64,000 bases of DNA from Stenotrophomonas nematodicola. GTDB taxonomy: Bacteria; Pseudomonadota; Gammaproteobacteria; Xanthomonadales; Xanthomonadaceae. A model generated the notes under the pieces. That model had not been told where the DNA came from. It was given only the letters and a program-made list of their open reading frames with translations, and searched no databases. The DNA is taken from NCBI RefSeq assembly GCF_009467805.1, contig NZ_WIAY01000008.1, positions 70,629 through 134,628 on the forward strand, read 5' to 3'. The position numbers were made by a program, and so were the translations under genes. Each line of letters opens with the position of its first letter. Position 1 is the first letter of the stretch. Shown here piece by piece: positions 34,822 through 44,501 of this stretch.

Positions 34822-35712
34822 TTACGTTTCGTTTGCGATCACCTGCACGACGCTGGAGAAATCCAGCTTGCCGCGACCGGCCTGGTGGTTCATCGAATAC
34901 AGGTTGCGCGCGAGCTCGCCGAGTGGAATCGAGGCGCCCACGCTCATGGCCGCTTCCACCGCCAGGCCCATGTCCTTGAGCATCAGGTCGCTGCCGAAGC
35001 CGCCGCTGTAGCCGCGCGAGGCCGGCGCATTCTCCAGCACACCCGGCCACGGGTTGCACACTTCGGTGGCCCAGCTGCGGCCGGTGCTGACCGCCATCAT
35101 CTGCGACAACACCTTCGGATCCAGACCGTGCGCCACGCCCAGTGCGATGGATTCGCCGGTGACCGCCATGATCACGCCCAGCGCCATGTTGTTGCACAGC
35201 TTGGCGACCTGGCCGGCGCCGCTGGCGCCGACATGGAAGATGTTCTTGCCCATTGCCTGCAGGATCGGGCGGGCGCGCTCGAGCGCCTCGGCATCGCCAC
35301 CGACGATGAAGGTCAGGGTGCCGGCCTGTGCACCGGCGGTGCCGCCGGAGACCGGTGCGTCGAGCATCTGCAGACCACGTGCAGCGGCCGCTTCGGCAAC
35401 CTTGCGTGCGGTGGCCGGGGCAATGGTGCTGCAGTCGATCAGCAGTGCGCCGCCGGGAATATCGGCCAGCAGACCGTCCTCGCCCAGGTACACGCCTTCG
35501 ACGTGGCGGCTGGCCGGCAGCATGGAGATCACGATCTCGGCGTCGGTCAGGGTGTCCAGTGCAGAGTGGGCGGCGGTGGCGCCGGCATCGACCGCGGCCT
35601 GCACGGCGGCGGGCACCAGGTCGAACACGCGCACGGCGTGCCCGGCCTTGGCCAGGTTGGCGGCCATCGGGCCACCCATGTTGCCCAGCCCAATGAATGC
35701 GATACGGCTCAT
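34822..35712 (-). CDS. mmsB: 3-hydroxyisobutyrate dehydrogenase
   Basis: A 296-residue NAD-dependent dehydrogenase that oxidises 3-hydroxyisobutyrate to methylmalonate semialdehyde in valine breakdown. The Rossmann motif [21 protein letters not shown] opens the protein. [16 protein letters not shown] is the substrate-binding region, and the catalytic lysine lies in [13 protein letters not shown]. It overlaps the previous gene by ATGA and ends the operon before a terminator. Confidence 0.96.
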   Translation of the reverse strand: MSRIAFIGLGNMGGPMAANLAKAGHAVRVFDLVPAAVQAAVDAGATAAHSALDTLTDAEIVISMLPASRHVEGVYLGEDGLLADIPGGALLIDCSTIAPATARKVAEAAAARGLQMLDAPVSGGTAGAQAGTLTFIVGGDAEALERARPILQAMGKNIFHVGASGAGQVAKLCNNMALGVIMAVTGESIALGVAHGLDPKVLSQMMAVSTGRSWATEVCNPWPGVLENAPASRGYSGGFGSDLMLKDMGLAVEAAMSVGASIPLGELARNLYSMNHQAGRGKLDFSSVVQVIANET

Positions 35713-36884
35713 GCGAGGCTCCTTTCAGGGTCAGTGACACCGAGGTCGGCCAGCGGGTGCGTGGCGTCGGACCAGGGCGAAACGAAGAAGGTGTGGGCCC
35801 ACGCCGCCGTGGCCTCGGCCAGGGTGGCCGGCTGCCAGTGCGGGGTGCGGTCCTTGTCGATCAACAGCGCGCGGATGCCTTCGGCGAAGTCGCCGTGGGC
35901 GGCGCTGTGCAGCGCGGCGATGTACTCCAGGCGGTAGACGTCGGCCAGCGATGCGCCGACAGTGCGGCGCTGCAGCTCGAAGGCCAACCGCGCCGAGCCG
36001 GGTGCACCGGCGGCGAGCGTGGCCTGGGCGGTCTGCAACCAGGGATCGTCGGTTTCCAGCGCGATGATCGCGTCCACGATGGTGGCCAGATCGTCGCCGG
36101 CACAGAGCGCGTCGAGGGTGGCGGCATGGCGCAGCAGCGGGCCGGTGGCCGCGTCGGTGGCGTGCTGCTGCAACAGGGCGCTGAGCTGCTCGTGGTTGCG
36201 CTTGGCCTCCTCGCTCCAGTGCACGCCGAGCAGCGCGGTGAACACCGCTTCGCGCTGCGCTTCCGGCACGTGGATGTCGGCCAGGCCGGCGTAGATCGCA
36301 TCGCCGGCATTGAGCGGCGCGCCGGTAAGGGCCAGGAACAGACCACCCTTGCCCGGCACGCGCGGCAGCAGCCAGCTGCCGCCCACGTCGGGGAACAGAC
36401 CGACGGTGATCTCCGGGAACGCCAGTTTCGAGCGCTCGCTGACCACGCGATGGCTGGCGCCGGACATCAGGCCGATGCCACCGCCCATCACGATGCCGTG
36501 GCCCCAGCACAGGATCGGCTTGGGGAAGGTGTGGATGGCGTAGTCGACGCGGTACTCGACGTCGAAGAATTCGGCGGCATACGTGTTGTCGCGGATGTCG
36601 CTGCGGCCCGCCTGGCGGTACTCCACCATGCTGCGGTACAGGCTGTGCAGGTCACCGCCGGCGCAGAAGGCCTTCTCGCCCGCGCCCTGCAGCACCACCA
36701 GGGCGATGCCGTCGTCGTCGGCCCAGGCCTGCAGGCGCTCGCCCAGCAGGTGTGCCATCGGCAGCGAAAAGCCGTTGAGCGTACGCGCGGCGTTGAGCGT
36801 GGCGATGCCGATGCGCATGCCGTTGGCGGCGGTGCGTTCCTCGAACAGCACCGGTGCGTCTTCGCTGGCGGCGACCGTGCTCAT
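35709..36884 (-). CDS. 3-hydroxyisobutyryl-CoA hydrolase family protein
   Basis: A 391-residue crotonase-fold enzyme of the ECH_2 group. The length and AFCAGGDLHSLY, GHGIVMGGGIGLMSGASHRVVSE, FPEITVGLFPDVGGSWLLPR and the C-terminal ALLIDKDRTPHWQPATL are typical of HIBYL-CoA hydrolase, which is longer than enoyl-CoA hydratase. The ATG at 36884 overlaps the preceding stop by ATGA; an ATG four codons upstream is less likely. It supplies the substrate for MmsB. Confidence 0.92.
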   Translation of the reverse strand: MSTVAASEDAPVLFEERTAANGMRIGIATLNAARTLNGFSLPMAHLLGERLQAWADDDGIALVVLQGAGEKAFCAGGDLHSLYRSMVEYRQAGRSDIRDNTYAAEFFDVEYRVDYAIHTFPKPILCWGHGIVMGGGIGLMSGASHRVVSERSKLAFPEITVGLFPDVGGSWLLPRVPGKGGLFLALTGAPLNAGDAIYAGLADIHVPEAQREAVFTALLGVHWSEEAKRNHEQLSALLQQHATDAATGPLLRHAATLDALCAGDDLATIVDAIIALETDDPWLQTAQATLAAGAPGSARLAFELQRRTVGASLADVYRLEYIAALHSAAHGDFAEGIRALLIDKDRTPHWQPATLAEATAAWAHTFFVSPWSDATHPLADLGVTDPERSLA

Positions 36885-37678
36885 GCGTTCTTCCACTGCG
36901 CGCTGCGCTTCTCCAGGAAGGCGCTGACGCCCTCGACCTGGTCGGCGCTGTCAAACAGGTCGACGAACGCTTCGCGTTCGGCCACCAGGGCGGCGGCATG
37001 GGTGCCGGTGCGGGTGGCCTGCACCAGCGTCTTGCACGCGGCGATGCTGGTCGGGCTCTGCTTACCGGCCTTGCGCGCCCAGTCCAGTGCCAGTGCGAGC
37101 GCTTCGCCCTTGCCGACCTTCTCTTCGGCCAGGCCGATGCGCACGGCGGTGTCGGCATCGATGCGTTCGCCGAGCAGGATCATCCGCTTGGCCCAGCCTT
37201 CGCCCACCAGACGCGGTAGATTCTGCGTGCCACCGGCGCACGGCAGCAGGCCGACGGTCGCCTCCGGCAGCGCCACCTGGGCATGGTCCTCGATGATGCG
37301 CAGGTCGCAGGCCAGCGCACATTCCAGGCCGCCGCCCATCGCATAGCCGTTGATGGCCGCGATGGAGACGCCACGGAAGCCGGACAGGGCCTCGAAGGCT
37401 TCGCCGAATCGGCGTGCCGCTTCGCGCGCGGCGCCCTTGTCGCCGGAGGCGAACTGCTTGAGATCGGCCCCGGCGGAGAAGAACTTTTCGCCTCCCCCGG
37501 TGATCACCAGCGCGTAGATGCCCTTGTCGGCATTAAGCGCACCGACCAGGTCGCGCAGGGCGGACAGACTGTGCACGGTCCAGGTGTGGGCCGGCGGGTT
37601 GTCCAGCGTCACCACCGCGACGTGGCCATCGGCCTCGACCTTCAGGCCGGTGTGTTCGTGCGTGCGCCAATCCATCAT
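36881..37678 (-). CDS. Enoyl-CoA hydratase of the valine pathway
   Basis: A 265-residue crotonase-fold hydratase. FFSAGADLKQFA forms the oxyanion region, and INGYAMGGGLECALACDLRI and ALPEATVGLLPCAGGTQNLPRLVG hold the catalytic glutamates. In this operon it would hydrate methacrylyl-CoA to 3-hydroxyisobutyryl-CoA. It overlaps both neighbours by ATGA; the first of two adjacent ATG codons (37678) gives the overlap with the dehydrogenase stop. Confidence 0.92.
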   Translation of the reverse strand: MMDWRTHEHTGLKVEADGHVAVVTLDNPPAHTWTVHSLSALRDLVGALNADKGIYALVITGGGEKFFSAGADLKQFASGDKGAAREAARRFGEAFEALSGFRGVSIAAINGYAMGGGLECALACDLRIIEDHAQVALPEATVGLLPCAGGTQNLPRLVGEGWAKRMILLGERIDADTAVRIGLAEEKVGKGEALALALDWARKAGKQSPTSIAACKTLVQATRTGTHAAALVAEREAFVDLFDSADQVEGVSAFLEKRSAQWKNA

Positions 37679-38841
37679 CGCAGTTCCTCTTCGGTGTTGA
37701 GCAGGTGGCGGGCCACGATCACGCGCATGATCTCGTTGGTGCCCTCCAGGATCTGGTGCACGCGGCAATCGCGGAGCAGCCGTTCGATCGGGTATTCGCG
37801 GATGTAGCCATAACCGCCGTGGATCTGCAGCGCATCGTTGCAGACGTTGAAGCCGGCATCGGTGGCGAAGCGCTTGGCCATCGCACACCACACGTTGGCA
37901 TCGCTGGCACCGGCGTCGAGCTTGCGCGCGGCGGCATGCACCATCTGCCGCGCGGCCACGAGCTGGGTGGCCATGTCGGCCAGCTTGAACTGCAGCGCCT
38001 GGAAGTCGGCCAGCGCCTTGCCGAACTGGCGGCGCTCGCCCATGTAGCGGCGGGCCGCGTCCAGCGCGCCCTGGGCGGCACCCAGCGAACAGGCGGCGAT
38101 GTTGATGCGGCCACCGTCCAGGCCCTTCATCGCCAGCTTGAAGCCGCCGCCTTCCTCTCCCAGAAGGTGGCTGACCGGCACGCGGACGTTCTCGAAGGTG
38201 ATGCCGCGGGTGGGCTGGCTGTTCCAGCCCATCTTCTCTTCCTTGCGACCGTAGCTGATGCCCGGCAGGTCGGCCGGCACCGCGATCGCGCTGATGCCGC
38301 CCGCACCGGCACCGCCGGTCCGCGCCATCACCACCAGCAGTTCGGTGGCGCCGGCACCGGAGATGAAGGCCTTGGCGCCGTTCAGCACGTAGTGTTCACC
38401 TTCGCGCACGGCGCTGGTTTTCAGCGACGCCGCGTCCGACCCGGCACCCGGCTCGGTCAGGCAGTACGAGGCCAGCTTGCTGCCCGAGGACAGATCGGTG
38501 CCCCAGGCGGCGCGCAGCGTTTCGGTACCCCACGTCGACACCATCCACGAGGCCATGTTGTGGATGCTGATGTAGGCCGCAGTGGACGGGTCCACGTTGG
38601 CGAGCTCCTCGATGACGACGGCGGCGTCCAGACGGCTCAAGCCGCTGCCGCCGACCTCGGGGTCCATGTACAGGCCACAGAACCCGAGTTCCCCTGCCTT
38701 GGCGATCGCCTCGCGCGGAAAGATGCCCTCCGCATCCCATCGCGCGGCGTGCGGCGCCAGTTCGGCCTGGGCGAAGTCGCGCGCAGCCTCTCTATAGGCC
38801 TGCTGCGCTTCGTCGAGTTCCGTCGTCATCGAGTGGCTCAT
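37675..38841 (-). CDS. Acyl-CoA (isobutyryl-CoA) dehydrogenase
   Basis: A 388-residue flavoprotein that would oxidise isobutyryl-CoA to methacrylyl-CoA, passing electrons to ETF. SYCLTEPGAGSDAASLKTSA is the FAD-binding strand, VCNDALQIHGGYGYIREYPIERLLRDCRVHQILEGTNEIMRVIVAR is the C-terminal signature. The substrate is inferred from the operon, which is complete for the lower valine pathway. MTTELDE four codons later is an alternative start. Confidence 0.92.
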   Translation of the reverse strand: MSHSMTTELDEAQQAYREAARDFAQAELAPHAARWDAEGIFPREAIAKAGELGFCGLYMDPEVGGSGLSRLDAAVVIEELANVDPSTAAYISIHNMASWMVSTWGTETLRAAWGTDLSSGSKLASYCLTEPGAGSDAASLKTSAVREGEHYVLNGAKAFISGAGATELLVVMARTGGAGAGGISAIAVPADLPGISYGRKEEKMGWNSQPTRGITFENVRVPVSHLLGEEGGGFKLAMKGLDGGRINIAACSLGAAQGALDAARRYMGERRQFGKALADFQALQFKLADMATQLVAARQMVHAAARKLDAGASDANVWCAMAKRFATDAGFNVCNDALQIHGGYGYIREYPIERLLRDCRVHQILEGTNEIMRVIVARHLLNTEEELR

Positions 38842-38860
38842 GGTCGAACTCCGTTGTTGC

Positions 38861-40366
38861 TTACTTCAGGCTGATGGTGGTGTTGACGCCGTGACCCAGC
38901 GTCTCGTCATCGAACCAGCGCGAGGTGATGGTCTTGGTCTGGGTGTAGAACATGACCACCTGCTTGCCGTACGGGCCCAGGTCGCCGAGCTTGGAGGCGC
39001 GCGAACCGGTGAAGGAGAACAGCGGCACCGGCACCGGAATCGGCACGTTGATGCCGACCTGGCCGACGTCGATGTCTTCCTGGAACTTGCGTGCGGCCGC
39101 GCCGGACTGGGTGAACAGCGCGGTGCCGTTGCCGTTCGGATTGGCGTTGATCAGGTCGATGGCGTCTTCCAGCGTGTCCGCTTCGAGGATCACCAGCACC
39201 GGCCCGAAGATTTCCTCGTCATAGATGCGCATGCCCGGGGTGACGCCGGCGAAGATGGTCGGGCCCACGAAGTTGCCCTTCTCGAAGCCGTCCACCTGCG
39301 GGTTGCGGCCATCCAGCACCAGCTTGGCGCCCTGCTCCACACCGGAGGCGATCAGGCCTTCCACGCGCTCGCGGGCGGCGCAGGAGATGACCGGGCCGAC
39401 ATCGGTCCCGGCCACGCTGCCGGCGCTCACCTTCAGTGTCTTTGCCTTGGCCACCAGGTCAGGCACCCACTCGCGCGCCTCGCCGACCAGCACCAGGGTG
39501 GATGCGGCCATGCAGCGCTGGCCCGCCGCGCCAAAGGCGGCACCGACCATCGCGTTGAGGCTCTGTTCCTTGTTGGCGTCCGGCAGCACCACGGCGTGGT
39601 TCTTGGCGCCCATCATGCATTGCACGCGCTTGCCGGCCAGCGAGGCACGGTTGTACACGTGCGTGCCGACGCGGGTGGAACCGACAAAGGAGACGGCCTT
39701 GATGTCCGGGTGGTCGCAGATCGCATTGACCACGTCTTCGCCGCCGTGCACGACGTTGAGCACGCCCTTGGGAATGCCCGCTTCCAGCGCCAGTTCGACC
39801 AGGCGCATGGTGACCATCGGGTCCTGCTCGGACGGCTTCAGAATGAAGGTATTGCCGGTCGCGATCGCCATCGGGAACATCCACAGCGGGATCATCGCCG
39901 GGAAGTTGAACGGGGTGATGCCGGCGCACACGCCGAGCGGCTGCAGCAGGGTGTAGGTGTCCACGCCATTGGCGACGTTGTTGGCCAGCTCGCCGAGCTG
40001 CAGGTTGCCGATCGCAGCGGCGTGCTCGACCACTTCCAGGCCGCGGAACACATCGCCTTCGGCGTCCGGCACGGTCTTGCCCTGCTCGGCGGACAGGATA
40101 TGGGCCAGCTCGCTCATGTTTTCGCGGATGAGCTGCTGGTACTTCAGGAAGATGCGCGCACGGGTGCCGATGGGGGTCTTGCGCCAGGTCTTGAAGGCTT
40201 CCTTGGCCGCAGCGACGGCGGCGTCCACTTCACCGGGGGTCGCGAACGGCACCTGGGCCAGGACGTCCTGGGTGGCCGGATTGACCACGTTCTGCCAGTG
40301 CGGGCTGGCCGATTCGATGAACTGGCCATCGATCAACATACGGATGCGGGGCGCTGCAACAGTCAT
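38861..40366 (-). CDS. mmsA: Methylmalonate-semialdehyde dehydrogenase (CoA-acylating)
   Basis: A 501-residue aldehyde dehydrogenase that converts methylmalonate semialdehyde to propionyl-CoA. Diagnostic segments are [63 protein letters not shown] and the catalytic cysteine in GQRCMAAST. The ATG at 40366 gives the normal length; a TTG two codons upstream is in frame but unneeded. It is the first gene of the five-gene operon, read away from the XRE regulator. Confidence 0.96.
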   Translation of the reverse strand: MTVAAPRIRMLIDGQFIESASPHWQNVVNPATQDVLAQVPFATPGEVDAAVAAAKEAFKTWRKTPIGTRARIFLKYQQLIRENMSELAHILSAEQGKTVPDAEGDVFRGLEVVEHAAAIGNLQLGELANNVANGVDTYTLLQPLGVCAGITPFNFPAMIPLWMFPMAIATGNTFILKPSEQDPMVTMRLVELALEAGIPKGVLNVVHGGEDVVNAICDHPDIKAVSFVGSTRVGTHVYNRASLAGKRVQCMMGAKNHAVVLPDANKEQSLNAMVGAAFGAAGQRCMAASTLVLVGEAREWVPDLVAKAKTLKVSAGSVAGTDVGPVISCAARERVEGLIASGVEQGAKLVLDGRNPQVDGFEKGNFVGPTIFAGVTPGMRIYDEEIFGPVLVILEADTLEDAIDLINANPNGNGTALFTQSGAAARKFQEDIDVGQVGINVPIPVPVPLFSFTGSRASKLGDLGPYGKQVVMFYTQTKTITSRWFDDETLGHGVNTTISLK

Positions 40367-40402
40367 GGACAATCCCGGGGGGTCGATAAGTTGTTGGCAT
40401 TA

Positions 40403-40483
40403 TTCACAGGGTCAACCTCGATTTCCGGGCTGTATGCGCTTAATCTGGCCAATGCCCGCTACGATTTTTGTGAATCTTGTGAA
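40403..40483. promoter_or_regulatory. TTGTGAA-type boxes between mmsA and its probable regulator
   Basis: TTGTGAA occurs twice in tandem with 9-bp spacing at 40468-40474 and 40477-40483, and an inverted CTGTGAA copy lies at 40403-40409 (TTCACAG on the plus strand). The region is AT-rich compared with its surroundings. The tandem copy overlaps the annotated 5' end of the regulator gene, whose first codons (ATT TTT GTG AAT CTT) are unlike genome usage. These look like operator sites for the divergent XRE-family protein. Confidence 0.45.
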
Positions 40484-41846
40484 CAGCCAGTCTCCACACC
40501 GCCAGATCGGCCTGCGCCTGCTGAAGCTGCGCGAGCAGCGCGGCTACAGCCAGATCGACCTGGCCCGGGCCCTCGGCCTCTCGGCCAGCTACCTGAACCA
40601 GATCGAGCGCAACAAGCGACCCCTGACCCCGGCCGTGCAGCAGAAGCTGCGTGCGGTGCTGGGCGATGTCAGCGAGCTGTTCGATGTCGATGAGCCGGGC
40701 GCGCTGCAGGATGCCCTCGGCGAGACCCTGCGCGACCTCGGCCTGGACGATGTGAGCAGCACCGAGCTGCGCGCGATGGCCGGCAACCTGCCGCAGATCA
40801 GCCGCGCCCTGCTGGACCTGCACCGGCGTCACCTGGCGCTGCGCGAGCATGCTGCCGCGCTGGAGTTCCAGCTGGGTGACGTGCATGCCGGCCAGGCGCT
40901 GCCGGCCGGCGATCAGGTGCGGGACTTCTTCAACCGCATGCACAACCACATTCCCGAACTGGACGATCTGGCCGAGCAGTTGTTCGGCGAATGGGGGCTG
41001 GTCGCCGGCCACGTGGCGCCGCGCCTGCGCCAGCTGCTGGCCGACCGGCACGGGGTGCTGGTGGAAGTGGCGCCGCTGCAGGCCGGGCGCGAGAAGCGCG
41101 TGTACGACGGCGGCAGCCGCACGTTGTGGTTGCCCGACTACCTGGAGCCGGGCCAGCAGGCCTTCCAGATGGCGGCCGAACTGGCCCTGCTGGGGTACGC
41201 GGCACAGATCGATGCGGTGATCGCGCGAGCCGGCTTCCGCGAGCCGGAACAGATCGCGCAGGCTCGGATCGGCATGTCCAACTACTTTGCCGGAGCGCTG
41301 GTGATGCCGTATGCGCGGTTCCTGCGCGCGGCCGAACACAGCGCCTACGACATCGATGCGCTGGCGCACCGCTTCGGCGTGGGCTTCGAGGCGGTCTGCC
41401 ACCGCCTGAGCACGCTGGCGCGGCGCAGTGCGCCGGGGCTGCCCTTCTTCTTCATCCGCGTGGACCGCGCCGGCAATGTCTCCAAACGGCATTCCGCCAC
41501 CGACTTCCACTTCTCGCAGGTGGGCGGCTCGTGTCCGCTGTGGATTGTGTATGAGGCGTTCAATCAACCCGGCCGCGTGCTGACCCAGACCGCGCGCATG
41601 CCCGATGGCCGCCGGCACTTCTGGCTGGCGCGCCAGGTGAGCAGCGGCCCGGTCGGGCACGGGCAGCCGCGCAAGACCTTCGCGGTGGCGTTGGGCTGCG
41701 ACCTGCAGCATGCCGAGCGGTTGATCTATTCGCGCGGGCTGGATATCCAGAGCCCGGGCAACTCGGTCTCGATCGGCCCCGGTTGCCGGGTCTGCCCGCG
41801 CGAGGACTGCATGCAGCGCGCGTTCGCGCAGTTGCCCGGGCGCTGA
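40452..41846 (+). CDS. XRE-family regulator with short-chain-acyl-sensing domains
   Basis: About 464 residues. The N-terminal helix-turn-helix is IGLRLLKLREQRGYSQIDLARALGLSASYLNQIERNKRPL. A central IrrE-like region and a C-terminal DUF2083-type part follow, with a cysteine cluster (GPGCRVCPREDC) at the end. This architecture matches ScfR/RamB-like regulators of short-chain fatty-acid and propionyl-CoA metabolism. It is divergent from mmsA, whose pathway ends in propionyl-CoA. The start is uncertain: ATG at 40434 or 40452, or GTG at 40470 or 40479; poor codon usage before 40479 suggests a later start. Confidence 0.87.
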   Translation: MPATIFVNLVNSQSPHRQIGLRLLKLREQRGYSQIDLARALGLSASYLNQIERNKRPLTPAVQQKLRAVLGDVSELFDVDEPGALQDALGETLRDLGLDDVSSTELRAMAGNLPQISRALLDLHRRHLALREHAAALEFQLGDVHAGQALPAGDQVRDFFNRMHNHIPELDDLAEQLFGEWGLVAGHVAPRLRQLLADRHGVLVEVAPLQAGREKRVYDGGSRTLWLPDYLEPGQQAFQMAAELALLGYAAQIDAVIARAGFREPEQIAQARIGMSNYFAGALVMPYARFLRAAEHSAYDIDALAHRFGVGFEAVCHRLSTLARRSAPGLPFFFIRVDRAGNVSKRHSATDFHFSQVGGSCPLWIVYEAFNQPGRVLTQTARMPDGRRHFWLARQVSSGPVGHGQPRKTFAVALGCDLQHAERLIYSRGLDIQSPGNSVSIGPGCRVCPREDCMQRAFAQLPGR

Positions 41847-41897
41847 GGCGGCCGGTGCGAGACCTGGGCACCGGTAGTGGTGCCGGTTTCTCCGGGC

Positions 41898-43793
41898 TCA
41901 ATAGATCGGGGTGACCTTCATCTGCGGCAGGGGGCGAGGCGCGCCGTCGGTGAGGTCCGGGCCGAGGTCGTCCCAGCGCTGGCCCTGCTCGACCATGTGG
42001 TGCCACAGCTGCTGCGATTCGCGTCGCTTGTCCTCCGAACCCAACCGGTAGGACGGCGGCGGCGGTTCGCCGCTGGCCACGCTCTCGTACGCATCGTGCC
42101 ACGCAGCCACGCGCTGCGCGGGATCGTCGGTGCGCGCGATCTCCAGGGTGTAGCGCTGGTAGGCCGAGGCCAGGTTGCGCCAGCGGATCCAGTAGTGGTT
42201 GGCGAAGGAGAAGTCACAGAATCGCTCACCGGCCACGCTGCCCTTGGCGGCGATGCGGCTGAGCACGTCCTGCGGCATGTCCAGATTCATGCCGCCTTCG
42301 TCGCCGTGCAGCGAAACGTGCACGATGCGATCGCGATAGCCCGGCGCACGCGCCTGCAGCACATCGCGCCAGTTCTGCATGGTGGAGACGATCGAGAACA
42401 GAAAACCGGACATCTCCGCCGCGGCCAGCGGCTTGGCGATGGACTGGTAGCTGCGCTGCCAGCCCTGACGGTTCTCGGTGGGCAGGAACACCGCCCGCTC
42501 GATCTGCGCCTGTTCGCCCTGCCCCTCGGCATCGGACAGGAGGACGGCATCGGCGTGGCGCGGATACACCAGGTTGATGCCGAAGGTGGGCCAGCGCGGC
42601 AGCGCGGCGTCGAACAGATGGATGGGGAAGTTGCTGCTGATCCCGCCATCGGAGAACCAGCAGACCCGGAACGCGGTGATGACCGGGCCACAGTTCTGCC
42701 CGCCACTGGTCAGCCCTTCCATGCTGTCGGCCACATTGCTGCTGTCGCGCCCGGGCGTGGGCGCCGCTGCCGGCTCGCAGCGGCGCTCACGACGCGCCGG
42801 CTCGTGCAACGGCACCGCACTGATCAGCAGCGGAAAGCTCAGGCTCATCCGGGTGGCCACCAGCACCGGCAACTGCTCGCCATCGACCAGCCGGTAGTAG
42901 TCGCGCCCGTCCACGCGCTGCGGCGCCCCGGCCTGCGCCACCAGCCAGTCCACGACACTGGCCGGGAACAGCTGCAGGAACTCCTCGCGCACGAACCAGA
43001 AGTGCGCAGCGCTGAACGGCAACGTGCGCGGCTCGGTATGCGAAACGCAGGTGGTGATCATCTGCAGGCTGATCGCGTGCGCGCCGGCCGGCTCGCCGGC
43101 ATAGCGCGGTGCCTGGTGCAGGTCACCGAAGGTCAGCGGCCGGTCGGCCGGCAGGCCAGCCAGCGCCTGCAGGCGGGCATGCAGCCAGTCGGTGAGCGCC
43201 GGCGTCGATGCATCGGCCTGGGTGGCGCCGCTGCACAGGCCCAGCAGGTTGCGCCGCGCGACCCGCGCCACGCGCAGGGCCGAGGCGAGTACGCCGGCAC
43301 CGTAGGCGCACAGCAGCGACGGCAGCAGCGTGGCCCAGACACCGTCCACGCCACCGGCCAACCAGCCGATGCCGAGCAGCCCCACCAGCGTGGCCAGCAG
43401 CTCCAGCGGCGCGATCGCGAACACCGCCGCGAGCAGGCAGGCGATCTTGCGCGGCAGGCTGGACTTGCCGGTGAGCATCACCAGCAACCGGTAGGCGGTG
43501 CGCGCACCGTGCGCGGGCTGGAACAGGCTGTAAATGAAGCCACGCCGCGACAGCTCGGCCGATACCGTGGCCAGGCCCGGAAAACCGACCTGCGCCTCCA
43601 CCGCCTGGCCGGCATGGCGCCGGCGGTCGCCCAGCGCGGCCGCCGCCGCCACCGCCGCGGCGATGGCGCCTGCCGAGGTGCCGCCGATGTTTTTGAAACG
43701 GTACTGTCGGGCCAGCGACAGCACCGCGTTGGGATACACGATGCCGCTGGTGATGCCGCCCTTCATGACCAGATCGCAATACCTGTCCACCAC
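41898..43793 (-). CDS. Large patatin-like phospholipase
   Basis: A 631-residue protein. The nucleophile motif is GGTSAG (S40) and the catalytic aspartate motif is SDGG (about D382), the patatin dyad; the oxyanion motif is MKGGITSG near the N-terminus. Between them, residues about 116-172 are hydrophobic and look like two membrane helices, which is unusual for patatins. I chose GTG at 43793 because AGAGG sits 8 bases upstream; GTG at 43835 would add 14 residues. It lies 144 bp after the lipocalin gene and a hairpin, so it is probably expressed separately. A lipid acyl-hydrolase role next to a lipid-modification operon is suggestive. Confidence 0.85.
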   Translation of the reverse strand: MVDRYCDLVMKGGITSGIVYPNAVLSLARQYRFKNIGGTSAGAIAAAVAAAAALGDRRRHAGQAVEAQVGFPGLATVSAELSRRGFIYSLFQPAHGARTAYRLLVMLTGKSSLPRKIACLLAAVFAIAPLELLATLVGLLGIGWLAGGVDGVWATLLPSLLCAYGAGVLASALRVARVARRNLLGLCSGATQADASTPALTDWLHARLQALAGLPADRPLTFGDLHQAPRYAGEPAGAHAISLQMITTCVSHTEPRTLPFSAAHFWFVREEFLQLFPASVVDWLVAQAGAPQRVDGRDYYRLVDGEQLPVLVATRMSLSFPLLISAVPLHEPARRERRCEPAAAPTPGRDSSNVADSMEGLTSGGQNCGPVITAFRVCWFSDGGISSNFPIHLFDAALPRWPTFGINLVYPRHADAVLLSDAEGQGEQAQIERAVFLPTENRQGWQRSYQSIAKPLAAAEMSGFLFSIVSTMQNWRDVLQARAPGYRDRIVHVSLHGDEGGMNLDMPQDVLSRIAAKGSVAGERFCDFSFANHYWIRWRNLASAYQRYTLEIARTDDPAQRVAAWHDAYESVASGEPPPPSYRLGSEDKRRESQQLWHHMVEQGQRWDDLGPDLTDGAPRPLPQMKVTPIY

Positions 43794-43913
43794 GCTGCCG
43801 TCCTCTGTCCGCCGGTGCGCAGCCGATCCGCGCACCGTCCCCGTACATGGCCCGGAGGGGCCGCCGTATCGGGAGATCGATGACGACAGTATCGCCTGCG
43901 GGCTTCTCAGGGC

Positions 43914-43930
43914 CTGAGAAACCGGCCACG
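43914..43930 (-). terminator. Palindrome after the lipid-modification operon
   Basis: TTCTCAGG and CCTGAGAA are separated by one G and lie 8 bp beyond the lipocalin stop. No T-run follows. It may mark the 3' end of the long operon. Confidence 0.4.
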
Positions 43931-43937
43931 GATCGGC

Positions 43938-44474
43938 CTATTCGGCCGCGCCGGACTGCGGCACGCGCCTTACCTGGGACAGGTCATAGCCAAGCGCGGC
44001 GATGCGTGTCATGGCCTTCTGGTAGTCGGCATCGGAGAGGGTCGGGGTACGCGACATCAGCCAGACATAGTCGCGCTTGCTGCGGCCGACAATCGTCTGC
44101 TGGTAGTCCGGATCCAGGTACACGATCACGTACTCGGCCTGGATCGGCCAGATGAACTGCATGCCCCAGACCGCCCCGCCGGTGCCTTCCTTGACCGTAC
44201 CGATCGGATGCATGGTTTTCACCGGTGCGTCGAAGCTGCCCTTGCGGTAGCGGAAGGTGGTCTGGATGCGGCCGTCCGGTCGCAGCGCATAGGATTCCAC
44301 CGCATCGTAGGCCTCGCGCTCGGGCCGGCTCGGGATATGCGCAATCACATACCAGTCGCCCATGAAGCGTGGCACGTCGACCTGCGCCACCGGGGGAATG
44401 GGGCGGGTATTGCCGCCGCAACCGCCCAGCAGCATGCCGGTGACCAGCAGCGGGATGAAAGCACGAATCGTCAT
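43938..44474 (-). CDS. blc: Blc-type outer-membrane lipocalin lipoprotein
   Basis: A 178-residue lipoprotein. The signal sequence ends in LLGGC (lipid-modified C19). VDVPRFMGDWYVIAHIPSRPE is the lipocalin G-x-W strand, and IVGRSKRDYVWLMSRTPTLSDADYQ is the C-terminal conserved part. Blc binds fatty acids and lysophospholipids. It starts 27 bp after the second methyltransferase gene, with no room for a promoter, so it is the last gene of the ECF operon and may store or shuttle modified lipids. Confidence 0.93.
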   Translation of the reverse strand: MTIRAFIPLLVTGMLLGGCGGNTRPIPPVAQVDVPRFMGDWYVIAHIPSRPEREAYDAVESYALRPDGRIQTTFRYRKGSFDAPVKTMHPIGTVKEGTGGAVWGMQFIWPIQAEYVIVYLDPDYQQTIVGRSKRDYVWLMSRTPTLSDADYQKAMTRIAALGYDLSQVRRVPQSGAAE

Positions 44475-44501
44475 GACGGCGTCCTCGGCAGGCGTGGGGG
44501 A

